From: Herpetosiphon gulosus
GTDB lineage: Bacteria; Chloroflexota; Chloroflexia; Chloroflexales; Herpetosiphonaceae
NCBI RefSeq assembly: GCF_039545135.1
Contig: NZ_BAABRU010000007.1
Span: 248,001-312,000, forward strand
Length of the DNA: 64,000 nucleotides
Direction: 5' to 3'
Under the pieces are notes generated by a model. That model did no database searches. It was not told where the DNA came from and was given only the letters and a program-made list of their open reading frames with translations. Shown here piece by piece: positions 43,271-51,968 of the stretch (position 1 is its first letter; every line of letters begins with the position of its first letter). The position numbers and the translations under genes were made by a program.

Positions 43271-44104
43271 TTATTCGGGCAATTTGAAATCAGGGCCGAA
43301 ATATTTCTTTTCAAGCTCAGCCAGCTTGCCATTTTCGCGCAACGCCTTGAGCGCTGCATTCACTGGCTCAACCAAATCGCTGTTCTTGGGGAAAATAAAG
43401 CCCAATTGATCGCTCTTGATTGGGTCGCCAACCAGCTTCAATTGGTCGCTGTTGTTGCCAACATAGCCTTGGCCAGCGGTTTCGTCCATGATGACCGCAT
43501 CAACATCGCCGTTGATCAAGGCGGCTACCGCAAATGGGAAGGTTTCAAAACCTTGGATGCGGGCTTCATCGAGCAAACCTTTGGCAGTTTCGTAGTTGCT
43601 AGTGCCAGTTTGCGTGCCTAAGCGGAATTCAGTTTTGGCGAATTCGTCCATGCTGGTGAAACGAGTTTCATCGTTGCGCACCAACAAGCGTTGGCTAATT
43701 TGAATATAGCCATCGGAGAAGGCCACTTGCTCAGCTCGCTCGGGCGTGATCGTAATCCCATCGGCGGCAGCATCGAATTGACCATTGCCAACCGCTTGGA
43801 TCATACCTTCCCATGAGGTTTCTTTGAAAACTGGTTTACAGTTCAGCTCAGCACAGATCGCCGCCCAAGCATCGTAATCCCAGCCTTCACCTTTACCCGT
43901 TTGCGGGTTGATGTAGTTGAATGGTGGGTACAAGTTTTCAACGGCGATACTGACTTCACGGCCACCAAGATCGATCTTGCCAGCGACGGGAGCGGTGGTT
44001 GATGCGGTTGTTGGAGCAGTTGTTGGAGTTGCTGACTCTGCGCCACATGCGCCCAGCACAACCAACAGTAAGCTCAACAGAGCCACAACATTGAGGCGTT
44101 TCAT
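43271..44104 (-). CDS. Polar amino-acid ABC transporter binding lipoprotein
   Basis: About 277 residues from the ATG preceded by AGGAGGAA. Lipobox VVLGAC, then a short Ala/Thr-rich linker, then SBP family 3 features: GWDYDAWAAICAEL, WEGMIQAVGNGQFDAAADGITITPERAE, and DAVIMDETAG. Substrate is a polar amino acid of unknown identity. Confidence 0.94.
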   Translation of the reverse strand: MKRLNVVALLSLLLVVLGACGAESATPTTAPTTASTTAPVAGKIDLGGREVSIAVENLYPPFNYINPQTGKGEGWDYDAWAAICAELNCKPVFKETSWEGMIQAVGNGQFDAAADGITITPERAEQVAFSDGYIQISQRLLVRNDETRFTSMDEFAKTEFRLGTQTGTSNYETAKGLLDEARIQGFETFPFAVAALINGDVDAVIMDETAGQGYVGNNSDQLKLVGDPIKSDQLGFIFPKNSDLVEPVNAALKALRENGKLAELEKKYFGPDFKLPE

Positions 44105-44213
44105 CTGCAGTTCCTCCTGATATAGAGTTGGTATTATACCGTCAATCGCACGGTTGTTTTGCAAAATCTTGGCCTAAAATCAAAAATTGCTAGGGCTTAT
44201 TGCGATCAATGCA

Positions 44214-44265
44214 ATTAATACAGAGGCGCAGAGTAAATTAACATACTCTGCGCCTCTGTATTAAT
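44214..44265. repeat. Perfect palindrome of the AGAGGCGCAGAG family
   Basis: 21-bp arms, 44214-44234 and 44245-44265, with a ten-base loop; core AGAGGCGCAGAG / CTCTGCGCCTCT. Half-copies occur near 46275 and 46398. Confidence 0.9.
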
Positions 44266-44280
44266 CGTGATAGTGTTTCG

Positions 44281-44398
44281 TGCCCTCACCCCCAGCCCCT
44301 CGCCCACGGCGGCGGGCGAGGGGAGTCCCAAGTTTCATAATGGAGGAATTCCCTTTCACTCGCTTGGCGGGCTAGGGAGCTAGGGGGTGAGGGCATGC
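44281..44398. repeat. Copy B of the long CCCTCACCCCC palindromic repeat
   Basis: Begins GCCCTCACCCCCAGCCCCTC and ends GGGGGTGAGGGCATGC; internal CGGCGGCGGGCGAGGGG hairpin. Confidence 0.88.
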
Positions 44399-44431
44399 AG
44401 TTTATTACGAACCCAATGAGCCATTACAATC

Positions 44432-46069
44432 CTAATGGCTGGCAGCCGCCGCCGCTCCGGCTGTTCCACCGCGCCCAACCCATTTAAGTGGCCAGCCAGG
44501 CAGAAATAAGCCAAGCACCAAGGCAATAATTGCTACATAGAAGGTGAAGTGATAGGTTTTTTCAAAGCCAGCAACTTGTTCAGCACAAGCCAATTGAATG
44601 CTGCTACGAACCTGATCCTGTACCGCAGCTGGGGCTTGCTCCATGCCAGCAGGCAAATTCTTGGCTGGATCAACGCCTGGGGTTTCGCACAAGCCAAATG
44701 CAGCAGTTGCAACTCCGGCTTGGGCATTTTCGGCGGCACGAGCCTGCGAATCTTCTTGAAATTCTTTGGTGGCTACTGAGGTTGTGCTTGCTAGAATTGT
44801 CGCCAACACTGCCACCCCAATCGATTGAATGACTTGACGGGTGGCATTGATTAAGGCTGAGCCACGCGGCACTTTGGGCAATTCCACATCTGATAATGCG
44901 GTAACAAACGTTGTTTGCACTGTCATGCCCAGCGCCAAGCCACGCAAGGCCAGCAAGAACATAATCCAGCCAATTGAGGTATCGGCTTGCAATTTCGAGA
45001 GTTGCCAAGTGTTGAGAATCAAAATCGCATAGCCAGTCACAATCAACGGGCGAGGGCCAATTTTGTCGTATAAACGCCCAGCAGTTGGCGTGGCAAAGCC
45101 AGCGGCAATCGCCAAGGGCAACAAGATGAAGCCCGTTTCTAAAGCGGTACGCCCACGCAGCACTTGCAAATACAAGGGCAACAAAAATTCGGCCCCAAAT
45201 AAGGCTAAAACACTCACCCAACCCACCAAATTGGCCATAGTAAAGGTTGGTTTTTTGAATAAGCGCAAATCAAGCAAGGGTTCTTTGGCCACGAATAGCT
45301 CAATCAAACCAAAGAGTACCAAGCTAATGCCACCGATGATAAACCACATCGTGACGCTGCCCGATTCCCAGCCCTGTTCGGCAGCAATCGTGGCGGCATA
45401 GAGCACCGAGCCAAAGCCAACCGTGGAGGTGATCAATCCCAACACATCAAGTTTGGGTTTACCAGTTGGTTGAGTTGGCTTGAGCCAGCGAATCGCTAAA
45501 CTTACTCCAAGTACGCCGATTGGCACATTGATGAAGAAAATCCAGCGCCAAAGATCGTTATCGACCAACAAGCCACCGAGAATTGGCCCCAAGGCTGGCC
45601 CTAAAACCATGGCGATTCCGAATACCCCAAGGGCTTTACCACGTTCATTCGGCGGAAAAGCCCCATAGATAAAGGCTGTGCCAAGCGGGGTTGATAAACC
45701 ACCACCAAGCCCCTGAATTGCCCGTGCTACGACGAGCGCTTCAATGCTAGGTGCTACCCCACACAAAAACGAGCCAAGCACAAAGATCGAAAGCCCAATC
45801 ACATAGGTACGCTTGAGGCCAAAGCGATCAGCCATATAGCCCGAAATTGGCGTGCTAATCCCCAACATCAACACATAAATGCTCAAAATCCATTGGGCTT
45901 CGTTGATCGTCGCCCCGAGATCTTGTTGCACCGTGCGAAATGCCACGTTTACGACAGTCGTATCCAGAATCACCATGAAGATCCCGAATATAACCGAAAT
46001 TAATACCTTCCATTTGTAGGCTAAACCGCCTTTTGGTGATTGCTCTGAATCCTGCGCTGTCGCCGCCAT
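44432..46069 (-). CDS. DHA2-family drug exporter (MFS, EmrB/QacA type)
   Basis: About 545 residues from the ATG preceded by GAGGG, with 14 predicted membrane segments as in DHA2 exporters. Motif A-like GYMADRFGLKRTYV and motif C GIAMVLGPALGPILGG (GxxxGPxxGG) are visible, and IMVILDTTVVNVAF is motif D1-like. It should export hydrophobic drugs by proton antiport. No TetR/MarR regulator lies next to it. Confidence 0.93.
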   Translation of the reverse strand: MAATAQDSEQSPKGGLAYKWKVLISVIFGIFMVILDTTVVNVAFRTVQQDLGATINEAQWILSIYVLMLGISTPISGYMADRFGLKRTYVIGLSIFVLGSFLCGVAPSIEALVVARAIQGLGGGLSTPLGTAFIYGAFPPNERGKALGVFGIAMVLGPALGPILGGLLVDNDLWRWIFFINVPIGVLGVSLAIRWLKPTQPTGKPKLDVLGLITSTVGFGSVLYAATIAAEQGWESGSVTMWFIIGGISLVLFGLIELFVAKEPLLDLRLFKKPTFTMANLVGWVSVLALFGAEFLLPLYLQVLRGRTALETGFILLPLAIAAGFATPTAGRLYDKIGPRPLIVTGYAILILNTWQLSKLQADTSIGWIMFLLALRGLALGMTVQTTFVTALSDVELPKVPRGSALINATRQVIQSIGVAVLATILASTTSVATKEFQEDSQARAAENAQAGVATAAFGLCETPGVDPAKNLPAGMEQAPAAVQDQVRSSIQLACAEQVAGFEKTYHFTFYVAIIALVLGLFLPGWPLKWVGRGGTAGAAAAASH

Positions 46070-46497
46070 GAAATACCCTCGCAACTAGCATGTCCAATTT
46101 ATTCCACATCAAAAAAGCAGCAGTCTCTGGTTGCTTCCAGCCCATGCAAACTACTGCTGATAGATTGCAACTATTTGCTTAGTTAATCTAACTAATTAAA
46201 TGGTACGCCGAAAAATTTGTTTGTCAAGCACGATTAGGGATTAGGTTTCAGGGGCTAGGGATCAGGTTGAATGTAGAGGCGCAGAGAATATGGGCTTTGA
46301 TCCACGAAAAACACGAAGGAATGAGGGTTCAGTTGTCAGGGGGCAGTTTAAAATCATACAGCATCTGATTCCTAGCGCCTAAACCCTGAAGTTTAACGCT
46401 CTCTGCGTCTCTGCGTTAAAGTCCCATGTCTGAAGCTTGGCCCTTATGTTCTATGCTCTTTGCCTTTGGCCTTCTTGCCCTCTCTCTTCGCTCAAGC
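46070..46497. other. Intergenic region rich in repeat fragments
   Basis: About 430 bases. It contains CACGAA-type fragments (46302-46320), two AGAGGCGCAGAG half-copies (near 46275 and 46395-46412), and a GTTCTATGCTCTTTG tract (46447-46470). The frame at 46426-46668 lies mostly in repeat sequence and shadows the minus-strand gene; not called. Confidence 0.6.
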
Positions 46498-46722
46498 TTA
46501 GTCGCATTTGCTGACTTGGGTTGGCATATTCATCAAGTAGCTAATCGTTACTTGATCGCCAACTTGGGGGTTGGCATACATAACTTCACTACCAAGCCGC
46601 GCTTTGATCAACCGATCAGGTTGATCATCATGGGCAAACGTTACATCGTAAAAGATGCTGCCATGTAAACTGACCGCTTGGACAGCCTGAATCACTGCAG
46701 GGCGGGTTCCCGAAAGAATCAT
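46498..46722 (-). CDS. Hypothetical protein, 74 residues
   Basis: GGAG precedes the ATG at seven bases. Predicted beta-rich (AVIQAVQAVSLHGSIFYDVTFAHD, VGDQVTISYL); a small OB- or SH3-like fold is possible. No family recognised. Confidence 0.6.
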   Translation of the reverse strand: MILSGTRPAVIQAVQAVSLHGSIFYDVTFAHDDQPDRLIKARLGSEVMYANPQVGDQVTISYLMNMPTQVSKCD

Positions 46723-46755
46723 TGTTTGCTCCGAATAGATCGCATAGAATCACGC

Positions 46756-47418
46756 TTAATTATAGCGATTATTGCTTGGCTTCAAACTAATATTTGGTTG
46801 GGGTTGGTGCATAAACGCATATAATGGGTGTTGCATTTCACGATAACGATCTAAAGCCGTATGCACTGGTAAGATAAACGTGCGATGTTCACTTTGGCCA
46901 AGTCGTGGGTGTTGATAAATGCCCGCCGAGCCAATATCCTCAAACATCAACATCCGATAGAATTTTGCCAAGCGCTGGGTCGAAGAAATCACCACATGCT
47001 CATGGCCTTGTTGCAGCGCATACATCCACAAAGCCTTGCATAAAAGCAGCTTAACTGCCAACAATTCGCGACAATGGCGAATCGTAAAGCGGGTTGCTTC
47101 CACAAACGAGCGTTGATGTAATTGGGGAATCGTGGTGATCGGCACAAATTGCTCTAGCTCGATCTTGCCAGGCCCGCCATCGATCAGCCGTAGCGTACCG
47201 ACAATTCCACGATTGGCCAATTCGGCCACCAGAATTAAACTATGATCAGCCAAATCGAGCATATCAAGCGCTTGATCGGGCGCAGCAAAATGACCATAGC
47301 CGCGATAACGCAAATCCAACACTTGCTTTAATTCGCCAAACGAATCAAGCGGGCGAATATGCACCTGCTTGGTGGTTTCAGTGAGTTTTTGCCAGCCCAC
47401 TGTTTTAAAATCGATCAT
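46756..47418 (-). CDS. FeeM-like N-acyl amino-acid synthase (GNAT)
   Basis: 220 residues. The pattern VLDLRYRGYG ... ILVAELANRGIVGTLRLIDGGPG ... FVEATRFTIRH resembles the acyl-homoserine-lactone-synthase-like GNAT branch called FeeM, which N-acylates amino acids with fatty acids. The substrate and acyl donor are not determinable. No cognate receptor is adjacent. The gene is followed on the minus strand by the 74-residue gene. Confidence 0.72.
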   Translation of the reverse strand: MIDFKTVGWQKLTETTKQVHIRPLDSFGELKQVLDLRYRGYGHFAAPDQALDMLDLADHSLILVAELANRGIVGTLRLIDGGPGKIELEQFVPITTIPQLHQRSFVEATRFTIRHCRELLAVKLLLCKALWMYALQQGHEHVVISSTQRLAKFYRMLMFEDIGSAGIYQHPRLGQSEHRTFILPVHTALDRYREMQHPLYAFMHQPQPNISLKPSNNRYN

Positions 47419-47682
47419 GCCATCCTCACAGCAAAATATTAAATACCAGTAAAAATAATCATCAAGCCTAGCTATCTAAATGCTAGTAGGACTTTAGTCT
47501 TGATTTTACCCTTGGTAGAGAGCAATAGCTGAGAAATTGGTTTACACTTGACGAATTTTCGATAGTGATAGGTAAAGATAGGCTAAAAGTTTGCTAGCGA
47601 TTGTCGTTTTGGCTTGGCGGTTATCCGTTATAATGAAGATACCCGCTTGATATTGTTCGGCGTGCGATTGCGAGGAAGCTCC
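47419..47682. other. Divergent regulatory region
   Basis: 264 bases between the FeeM-like gene (minus) and the M20 gene (plus). A TATAAT at 47629-47634 probably starts the M20 transcript; it lies inside the longer open frame that begins at a TTG at 47614, which argues for the later start at 47683. Confidence 0.5.
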
Positions 47683-49014
47683 GTGGTTGCTCCCCTATCC
47701 ACTCTCGATGAACTGATTTTGCACTATGTCCGTGCCTTGGTAGCCTTACCAAGTGTTACTGGCGATGACCCAGCCTTAGAACAGGCTGCGCCGACGATTG
47801 CTGATATATTGCGCGGCCTTGGGTTTCAGGTCAATGTGCATCCAACAGAAGGTGCACCGATTATTTTGGCCCATCGGCCTGGCAAAAGTGCCCAACGCTT
47901 GCTCTTTTTCAATCACTACGATGTGATGCCGGCTGGGGTCTGGCGTGATTGGTTTCACGAGCCGTTTACCTTAGCCGAGCGCGAAGGGCTGCTCTATGGG
48001 CGTGGCGTTGCCAACGATAAAGGCAATTTAGCTGCGCGAATTGCTGCTGTGGCCCAAATTTTGGCCGAAACTGGCGATCTCCCTGTTGGTGTGACGTTTT
48101 TAATTGAAGGTGACGGGCTGAGTGGTAGCCCATCATTAGCTAATTTGGTTGCCGATCAAGCCAATCATTTAACTGCCGATTTGGTCGTTGGCTATGGTGG
48201 CATGCTCGATCAGGCGCGGTTGCCCTACCTCTATGCTGGGGTTCGTGGGCGCTTGTTGGTACGCTTGCGAGCTGAAGGCGCTAAAATTCCGATCGGTGCT
48301 GATATGGCGACCAGCGTACCCAACCCTGCTTGGCGCATCCTTTGGGCGGCCAATCGGATTAAAAATGATAGTGAAGAAGTGACAATTGATGGTTTTTATG
48401 ATGCGGTTGTGCCACCAAATCGCGAGGCCAACAAGCTCACTCGTGGCTTGCAGCTCGATGAGGCAACCCGCCTTAAGGCTTGGGGCATGCCGCAATTCTT
48501 ATTTGGTATGACTGGGGCTGGTTTAGCTCGGGCTGAAACCTTCAATCCAACTTGTAATATTGCCGAATTAACCGTTGATACTGGCCATAGCCCACCGCCA
48601 ACCATTCCGGCAAGCGCCGAAGTACTACTCGATTTTAGCCTTGTGCCCGAGCAACGGCCAACCGAGGTTGCGCGGTTGTTACGTGAACACCTCAATAGTG
48701 CCGATTTCCACGATGTGCATCTAGAAATTATCAAGGGTGCATATCCACCCGCCATGAATGCTTTGAGCACGCCATTACTCAATAGCTTGGCCACTGCAAT
48801 CGAACAGGTCTATGGCTCAACTCCCCAAATTGTGCCGCTTGCGCCGTTTTCTGTGCCGCTGCACCTTTTTACTGCCGGAATGAATGTGCCCGCTGTTGCT
48901 TTGGGGATTCAACGCCCCGATAGCAACATTCGGGTGATTAACGAGCATATTCAGTTGGCGGATCTCAAAGCGATGGCGAGTTTGATTCAACAACTAATTA
49001 TCGGCCTTGGCTAA
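47683..49014 (+). CDS. M20-family peptidase-like protein with altered metal sites
   Basis: 443 residues from the GTG preceded by AGGAAG. The fold is that of M20 dipeptidases: FFNHYDVMP and GRGVANDKG keep one His and two Asp. But the usual GEEEIGSP is EGDGLSGSP, the Asp of the SDT motif is missing (VVGYGGM), and the final HAPNEH is RVINEH. Both the catalytic base and several metal ligands appear lost, so it may be inactive or use another mechanism. Substrate unknown. Confidence 0.85.
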   Translation: MVAPLSTLDELILHYVRALVALPSVTGDDPALEQAAPTIADILRGLGFQVNVHPTEGAPIILAHRPGKSAQRLLFFNHYDVMPAGVWRDWFHEPFTLAEREGLLYGRGVANDKGNLAARIAAVAQILAETGDLPVGVTFLIEGDGLSGSPSLANLVADQANHLTADLVVGYGGMLDQARLPYLYAGVRGRLLVRLRAEGAKIPIGADMATSVPNPAWRILWAANRIKNDSEEVTIDGFYDAVVPPNREANKLTRGLQLDEATRLKAWGMPQFLFGMTGAGLARAETFNPTCNIAELTVDTGHSPPPTIPASAEVLLDFSLVPEQRPTEVARLLREHLNSADFHDVHLEIIKGAYPPAMNALSTPLLNSLATAIEQVYGSTPQIVPLAPFSVPLHLFTAGMNVPAVALGIQRPDSNIRVINEHIQLADLKAMASLIQQLIIGLG

Positions 49015-49190
49015 ATCAATCAAGCTATACTGCCTTAGCTTTAAAGGGTAGGTTCTTAACAATCATTGGCGATCACCACCCTTCCGTCCCGCTTAGCAAG
49101 GAGGAACTGTGATACCAAAATCCCCTCTCCCGCCGCAGTGGGAGAGGGGTTGGGGTGAGGGAATGTGATCATTTTTCATTCGATGAACCA
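49015..49190. other. Intergenic region with a partial palindromic repeat
   Basis: Carries copy C (49111-49168) of the CCCTCACCCCC family. Confidence 0.6.
49111..49168. repeat. Copy C (partial, inverted) of the long palindromic repeat
   Basis: Reads CCCCTCTCCCGCCGCAGTGGG, then AGAGGGGTTGGGGTGAGGG. Only one half of the full element is present. Confidence 0.75.
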
Positions 49191-50396
49191 TTATTCGCCA
49201 AGCTTCCAACGTTCGATAGTTGGCTGAGCCAAACGGCGCTTGAAATCGAGATACACGGCATTCGACCAGCCAAAGCCTGGCAATGAGCCATATTTGCCGC
49301 CCTCAACGTCGCCCGTTGGGTCAACCACATTGTATTTTTCCCACATGGCGTTGGTTCGCTCGAACACCGTTTCGTTGAGCGTACACCATGCCTGCATTAC
49401 CTCCCGCGCTTGGGATTGATAGCCATAGCGCAACAAACCCTCAACCACAATCCATTGCAATGGTGCCCAACCGTTGGGACTAGCCCATTGATAGCTGCTA
49501 TGAGTTTTGAGGGTAGTCACCAAACCACCAACTCGCATAAATGTTGGTAACCATTGCTCAACCACCTGCGCCGCCTGAGCTTCGGTCGCCCAACCAGCCC
49601 ACAAGGGGTAAAATCCGGCCAATGAAGGGTTATCCAAGTCAGCTACTTCATTCAGATAGTTGTAATCGTAGAAAAAGCCACTGGTTGCATCCCAAAAAAC
49701 TGCTTGCATGGTTTCGGCGCGTTGGGCTGCGCGGGTTTGCCATTGCTCGGCTGCCGCATGATCGTCACGCAAACGGGCGGCTTGGGCAAAATCGCACTCA
49801 CGCAGATACAAAATGCTATTCAAATCAACTGGCAGATGGCTCATCCATTGACCATTGCAGCGGGTTGAATGATCCCAGCCACTTTCACAACAGGCAAGGG
49901 TATCCAAATAATTAATATCAAAATAGCGCGACAAACCGCGATGGACTTGGCGCTGATGCGGATGGGCGGTCGCCAGCCAAACACTGGCGTGCTCCTGCTC
50001 AGCCAGTGCCATCATCCGCTGTAACCAAGCAGCGCTGTCAGGAGCGCCAGCGGCCTGTTTGGTCTGGTAAGCCAGCCAAATCAATTGGGTCCAGAAGGGT
50101 GGTTGGCTGCGCGAAAGAAAATAATAACGGCTGGCATTAGGAATCACCCCGAAGCGCTGGTAGAGATAGGCCATATTTTCGGCCATGCCCTCGATCGCTG
50201 CCTCATAGCGCGTGCCACCCAAACCCAGCGCAATAAAAAAACTATCCCAATAAAACATCTCTTGAAAGGTTGGGTCGTGGGTTGGCACCATAAACGTATG
50301 GGGCAAGCCAATTAAGGTTTTTTGATCTTCCGGCTGTTGACGAACAAGTTTGTCCCAATAAGCATCGATATACTGCGTGATTGCAGGCTGTCGCAT
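49191..50396 (-). CDS. GH37 trehalase-like glycosidase
   Basis: About 401 residues from the ATG preceded by AGGAAG. GH37-like segments are visible: FQEMFYWDSFFIALGL, SGWDHSTRC, and QWASPNGWAPLQW with EKYNVVDPTGDVEGGKYGS. These match the trehalase signatures (fQEfYYWDSY, QWDyPNGWaP). Cytosolic, without a signal peptide. It should hydrolyse trehalose to glucose, balancing the synthesis operon at 51.9-55.9 kb. Some GH37-like proteins act on other glucosides. Confidence 0.88.
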   Translation of the reverse strand: MRQPAITQYIDAYWDKLVRQQPEDQKTLIGLPHTFMVPTHDPTFQEMFYWDSFFIALGLGGTRYEAAIEGMAENMAYLYQRFGVIPNASRYYFLSRSQPPFWTQLIWLAYQTKQAAGAPDSAAWLQRMMALAEQEHASVWLATAHPHQRQVHRGLSRYFDINYLDTLACCESGWDHSTRCNGQWMSHLPVDLNSILYLRECDFAQAARLRDDHAAAEQWQTRAAQRAETMQAVFWDATSGFFYDYNYLNEVADLDNPSLAGFYPLWAGWATEAQAAQVVEQWLPTFMRVGGLVTTLKTHSSYQWASPNGWAPLQWIVVEGLLRYGYQSQAREVMQAWCTLNETVFERTNAMWEKYNVVDPTGDVEGGKYGSLPGFGWSNAVYLDFKRRLAQPTIERWKLGE

Positions 50397-50548
50397 ACGC
50401 TTCCTGTTCTTTTTGACTTCTACCGTGTGCTGTAGTATGATCGCGATGCCGCACATACCACCGCGCTCGATTGTCCGTTCGGGGCGCGTTTGTATGTTAA
50501 GCTATGTTTGAACCACGACGTTCAACTAACCCTTAGGAGGACTCAACC

Positions 50549-50800
50549 ATGGCTGCGCCCATTGACCGCGCACAAATTCTGGAGGCCTTGCGCACCGCCG
50601 ATACGACGATTAGTTGTTATCTCGATCTTGAGTCGGGTAGTGTGATCAGCATTGATGACACGGCTGCCGACGCTGATACCGAAGCAAAGCGCAACGAAAT
50701 TATGGAAGGCTATGGCGAACGGTTTCGCTATATCTCAGGTGGTCATCCCGGCGCTGATGATGCTGCGGTTCAAACGTGGCTGGACGGCGAAGGCTTATAA
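50549..50800 (+). CDS. Small protein, UPF0158-like
   Basis: 83 residues, AGGAGG site present. The segment ISCYLDLESGSVISIDD resembles UPF0158 (YLDLxTGEV). Acidic, soluble, function unknown. A hairpin followed by T-run lies 100 bases downstream. Confidence 0.65.
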   Translation: MAAPIDRAQILEALRTADTTISCYLDLESGSVISIDDTAADADTEAKRNEIMEGYGERFRYISGGHPGADDAAVQTWLDGEGL

Positions 50801-50901
50801 CCCTTGCTGCCAAAGCCAATGACCCATCTATAACCCCAAATGCGTTTTCCAGTGCCTCGTGTTTCATTTGCGTGGATATGGCTGGAGCGATGGATACAAG
50901 A

Positions 50902-50940
50902 AGAACATAGAACACGTTGGTTCTGTGTTCTTTGTTTTTT
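50902..50940 (+). terminator. Terminator formed by a GTTCTATGTTCT-type repeat
   Basis: AGAACATAGAAC / GTTCTGTGTTCT (one G.U pair) with a six-base loop, then TTGTTTTTT. It is also a member of the dispersed GTTCTATGTTCT family. Confidence 0.75.
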
Positions 50941-50998
50941 AGCCCAAGCGCAAATTTGGTACAATCTTCTATTGGCAATTTGCTTTTAGGAGATCTCG

Positions 50999-51580
50999 AT
51001 GGTTAATAGGTATGCTGATGCTGAAGCTTTGCTCGCTGAGTGGGTGCAAAGCGAAAGTCTACGAAAACACTGCCTCGCGGTTTCTACCTCCATGCGTCAT
51101 ATGGCGCAACGTCAACAGGCTGATGCCGAGCTTTGGGCAACGGTTGGCTTGATTCATGATCTCGATTATGAGCGTTTTCCGAATGCTGCCCAATCTCCTA
51201 CTGCTGAACATCCCTCGGAAGCAGTTCGGGTGCTCCGTGAACTCGGTTGGAGCGAGGAGATTTGTCGGGCTATTTTATCACATGCCGATTATTGCCATGT
51301 TGAGCGGATTACGCCCATGGAAAAAACGCTCTATGCTGTCGATGAACTTTCGGGCTTTGTCACTGCTGTGGCCCTCGTGCGCCCCGACAAAAGCGTGCAT
51401 AGCGTCGAAGTTAGTTCAGTCAAGAAGAAAATGAAGGATAAAGCCTTTGCCCGCGCCGTCAATCGCGAAGATATTATTCGTGGCGCACAAGAGCTGGATG
51501 TCCCGCTCGAAACCTTGATCGAAGAAGTGATCACGGCGTTGCGTGGCAATGCTGTGGCCTTAGGATTAAACGGAATTTAG
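50999..51580 (+). CDS. HD-domain phosphohydrolase-like protein
   Basis: 193 residues. His in LRKHCLAV, HD in GLIHDLDYERFP and SHADYC follow the HDIG-type metal sites. The Lys-rich helix (VKKKMKDKAFARAV) is typical of the YmdB/YedJ-like subgroup. It probably hydrolyses a nucleotide phosphate. AGGAG precedes the start. Confidence 0.85.
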   Translation: MVNRYADAEALLAEWVQSESLRKHCLAVSTSMRHMAQRQQADAELWATVGLIHDLDYERFPNAAQSPTAEHPSEAVRVLRELGWSEEICRAILSHADYCHVERITPMEKTLYAVDELSGFVTAVALVRPDKSVHSVEVSSVKKKMKDKAFARAVNREDIIRGAQELDVPLETLIEEVITALRGNAVALGLNGI

Positions 51581-51968
51581 GCTATATCATACGGTTATGT
51601 CCCCTCACCCCCAGCCCCTCTCCCACAGCGGCGGGCGAGGGGCGCACTCCCGGGGCAGTTCCCCTCGGCTCGCATGCGGGAGAGGGTTTTAGGGGGTGAG
51701 GGCATTAATTTATAGCCTGATTGATCTTTGAACATCCATTAACATCTTTTACATTCTACTACCCCCTCACATTGCTGAATAGCGCTTCTGAATGAGCTAA
51801 ATCGTTTATGTGGAGCATTTAATGCACGTATACTTTTGGCACTATCCCTGCTAAACAACCTATATACCTGCTCAACGTCGTGCTGGATTTGCCTGCAATG
51901 CCCATGTATTGCTGTGTATTGTGCTGTGGATTGATATTAAACTGTGTTTTTAAGGAGGATGGCAAATC
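51581..51968. other. Intergenic region with repeat copy D
   Basis: About 390 bases before otsA. It holds copy D at 51599-51706; the rest is AT-rich with no clear gene. AAGGAGG precedes the otsA ATG. Confidence 0.55.
51599..51706. repeat. Copy D of the long CCCTCACCCCC palindromic repeat
   Basis: Begins CCCCTCACCCCCAGCCCCTC and ends AGGGGGTGAGGG. Internal GCGGCGGGCGAGGGG present. Confidence 0.88.

Larger units (their letters stand above)
44105..44431. other. Intergenic region with two palindromic repeats
   Basis: Holds the perfect palindrome at 44214-44265 and copy B of the CCCTCACCCCC family at 44281-44398. No gene seen. Confidence 0.6.

Noticed and set aside
46426-46668. Plus-strand frame opposite the 74-residue gene
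   Set aside because: Starts in repeat sequence; the minus-strand gene has the better ribosome site.
47614-47682. Longer N-terminus for the M20-like gene from a TTG
   Set aside because: A TATAAT lies inside this stretch, and a ribosome site precedes the later GTG at 47683.
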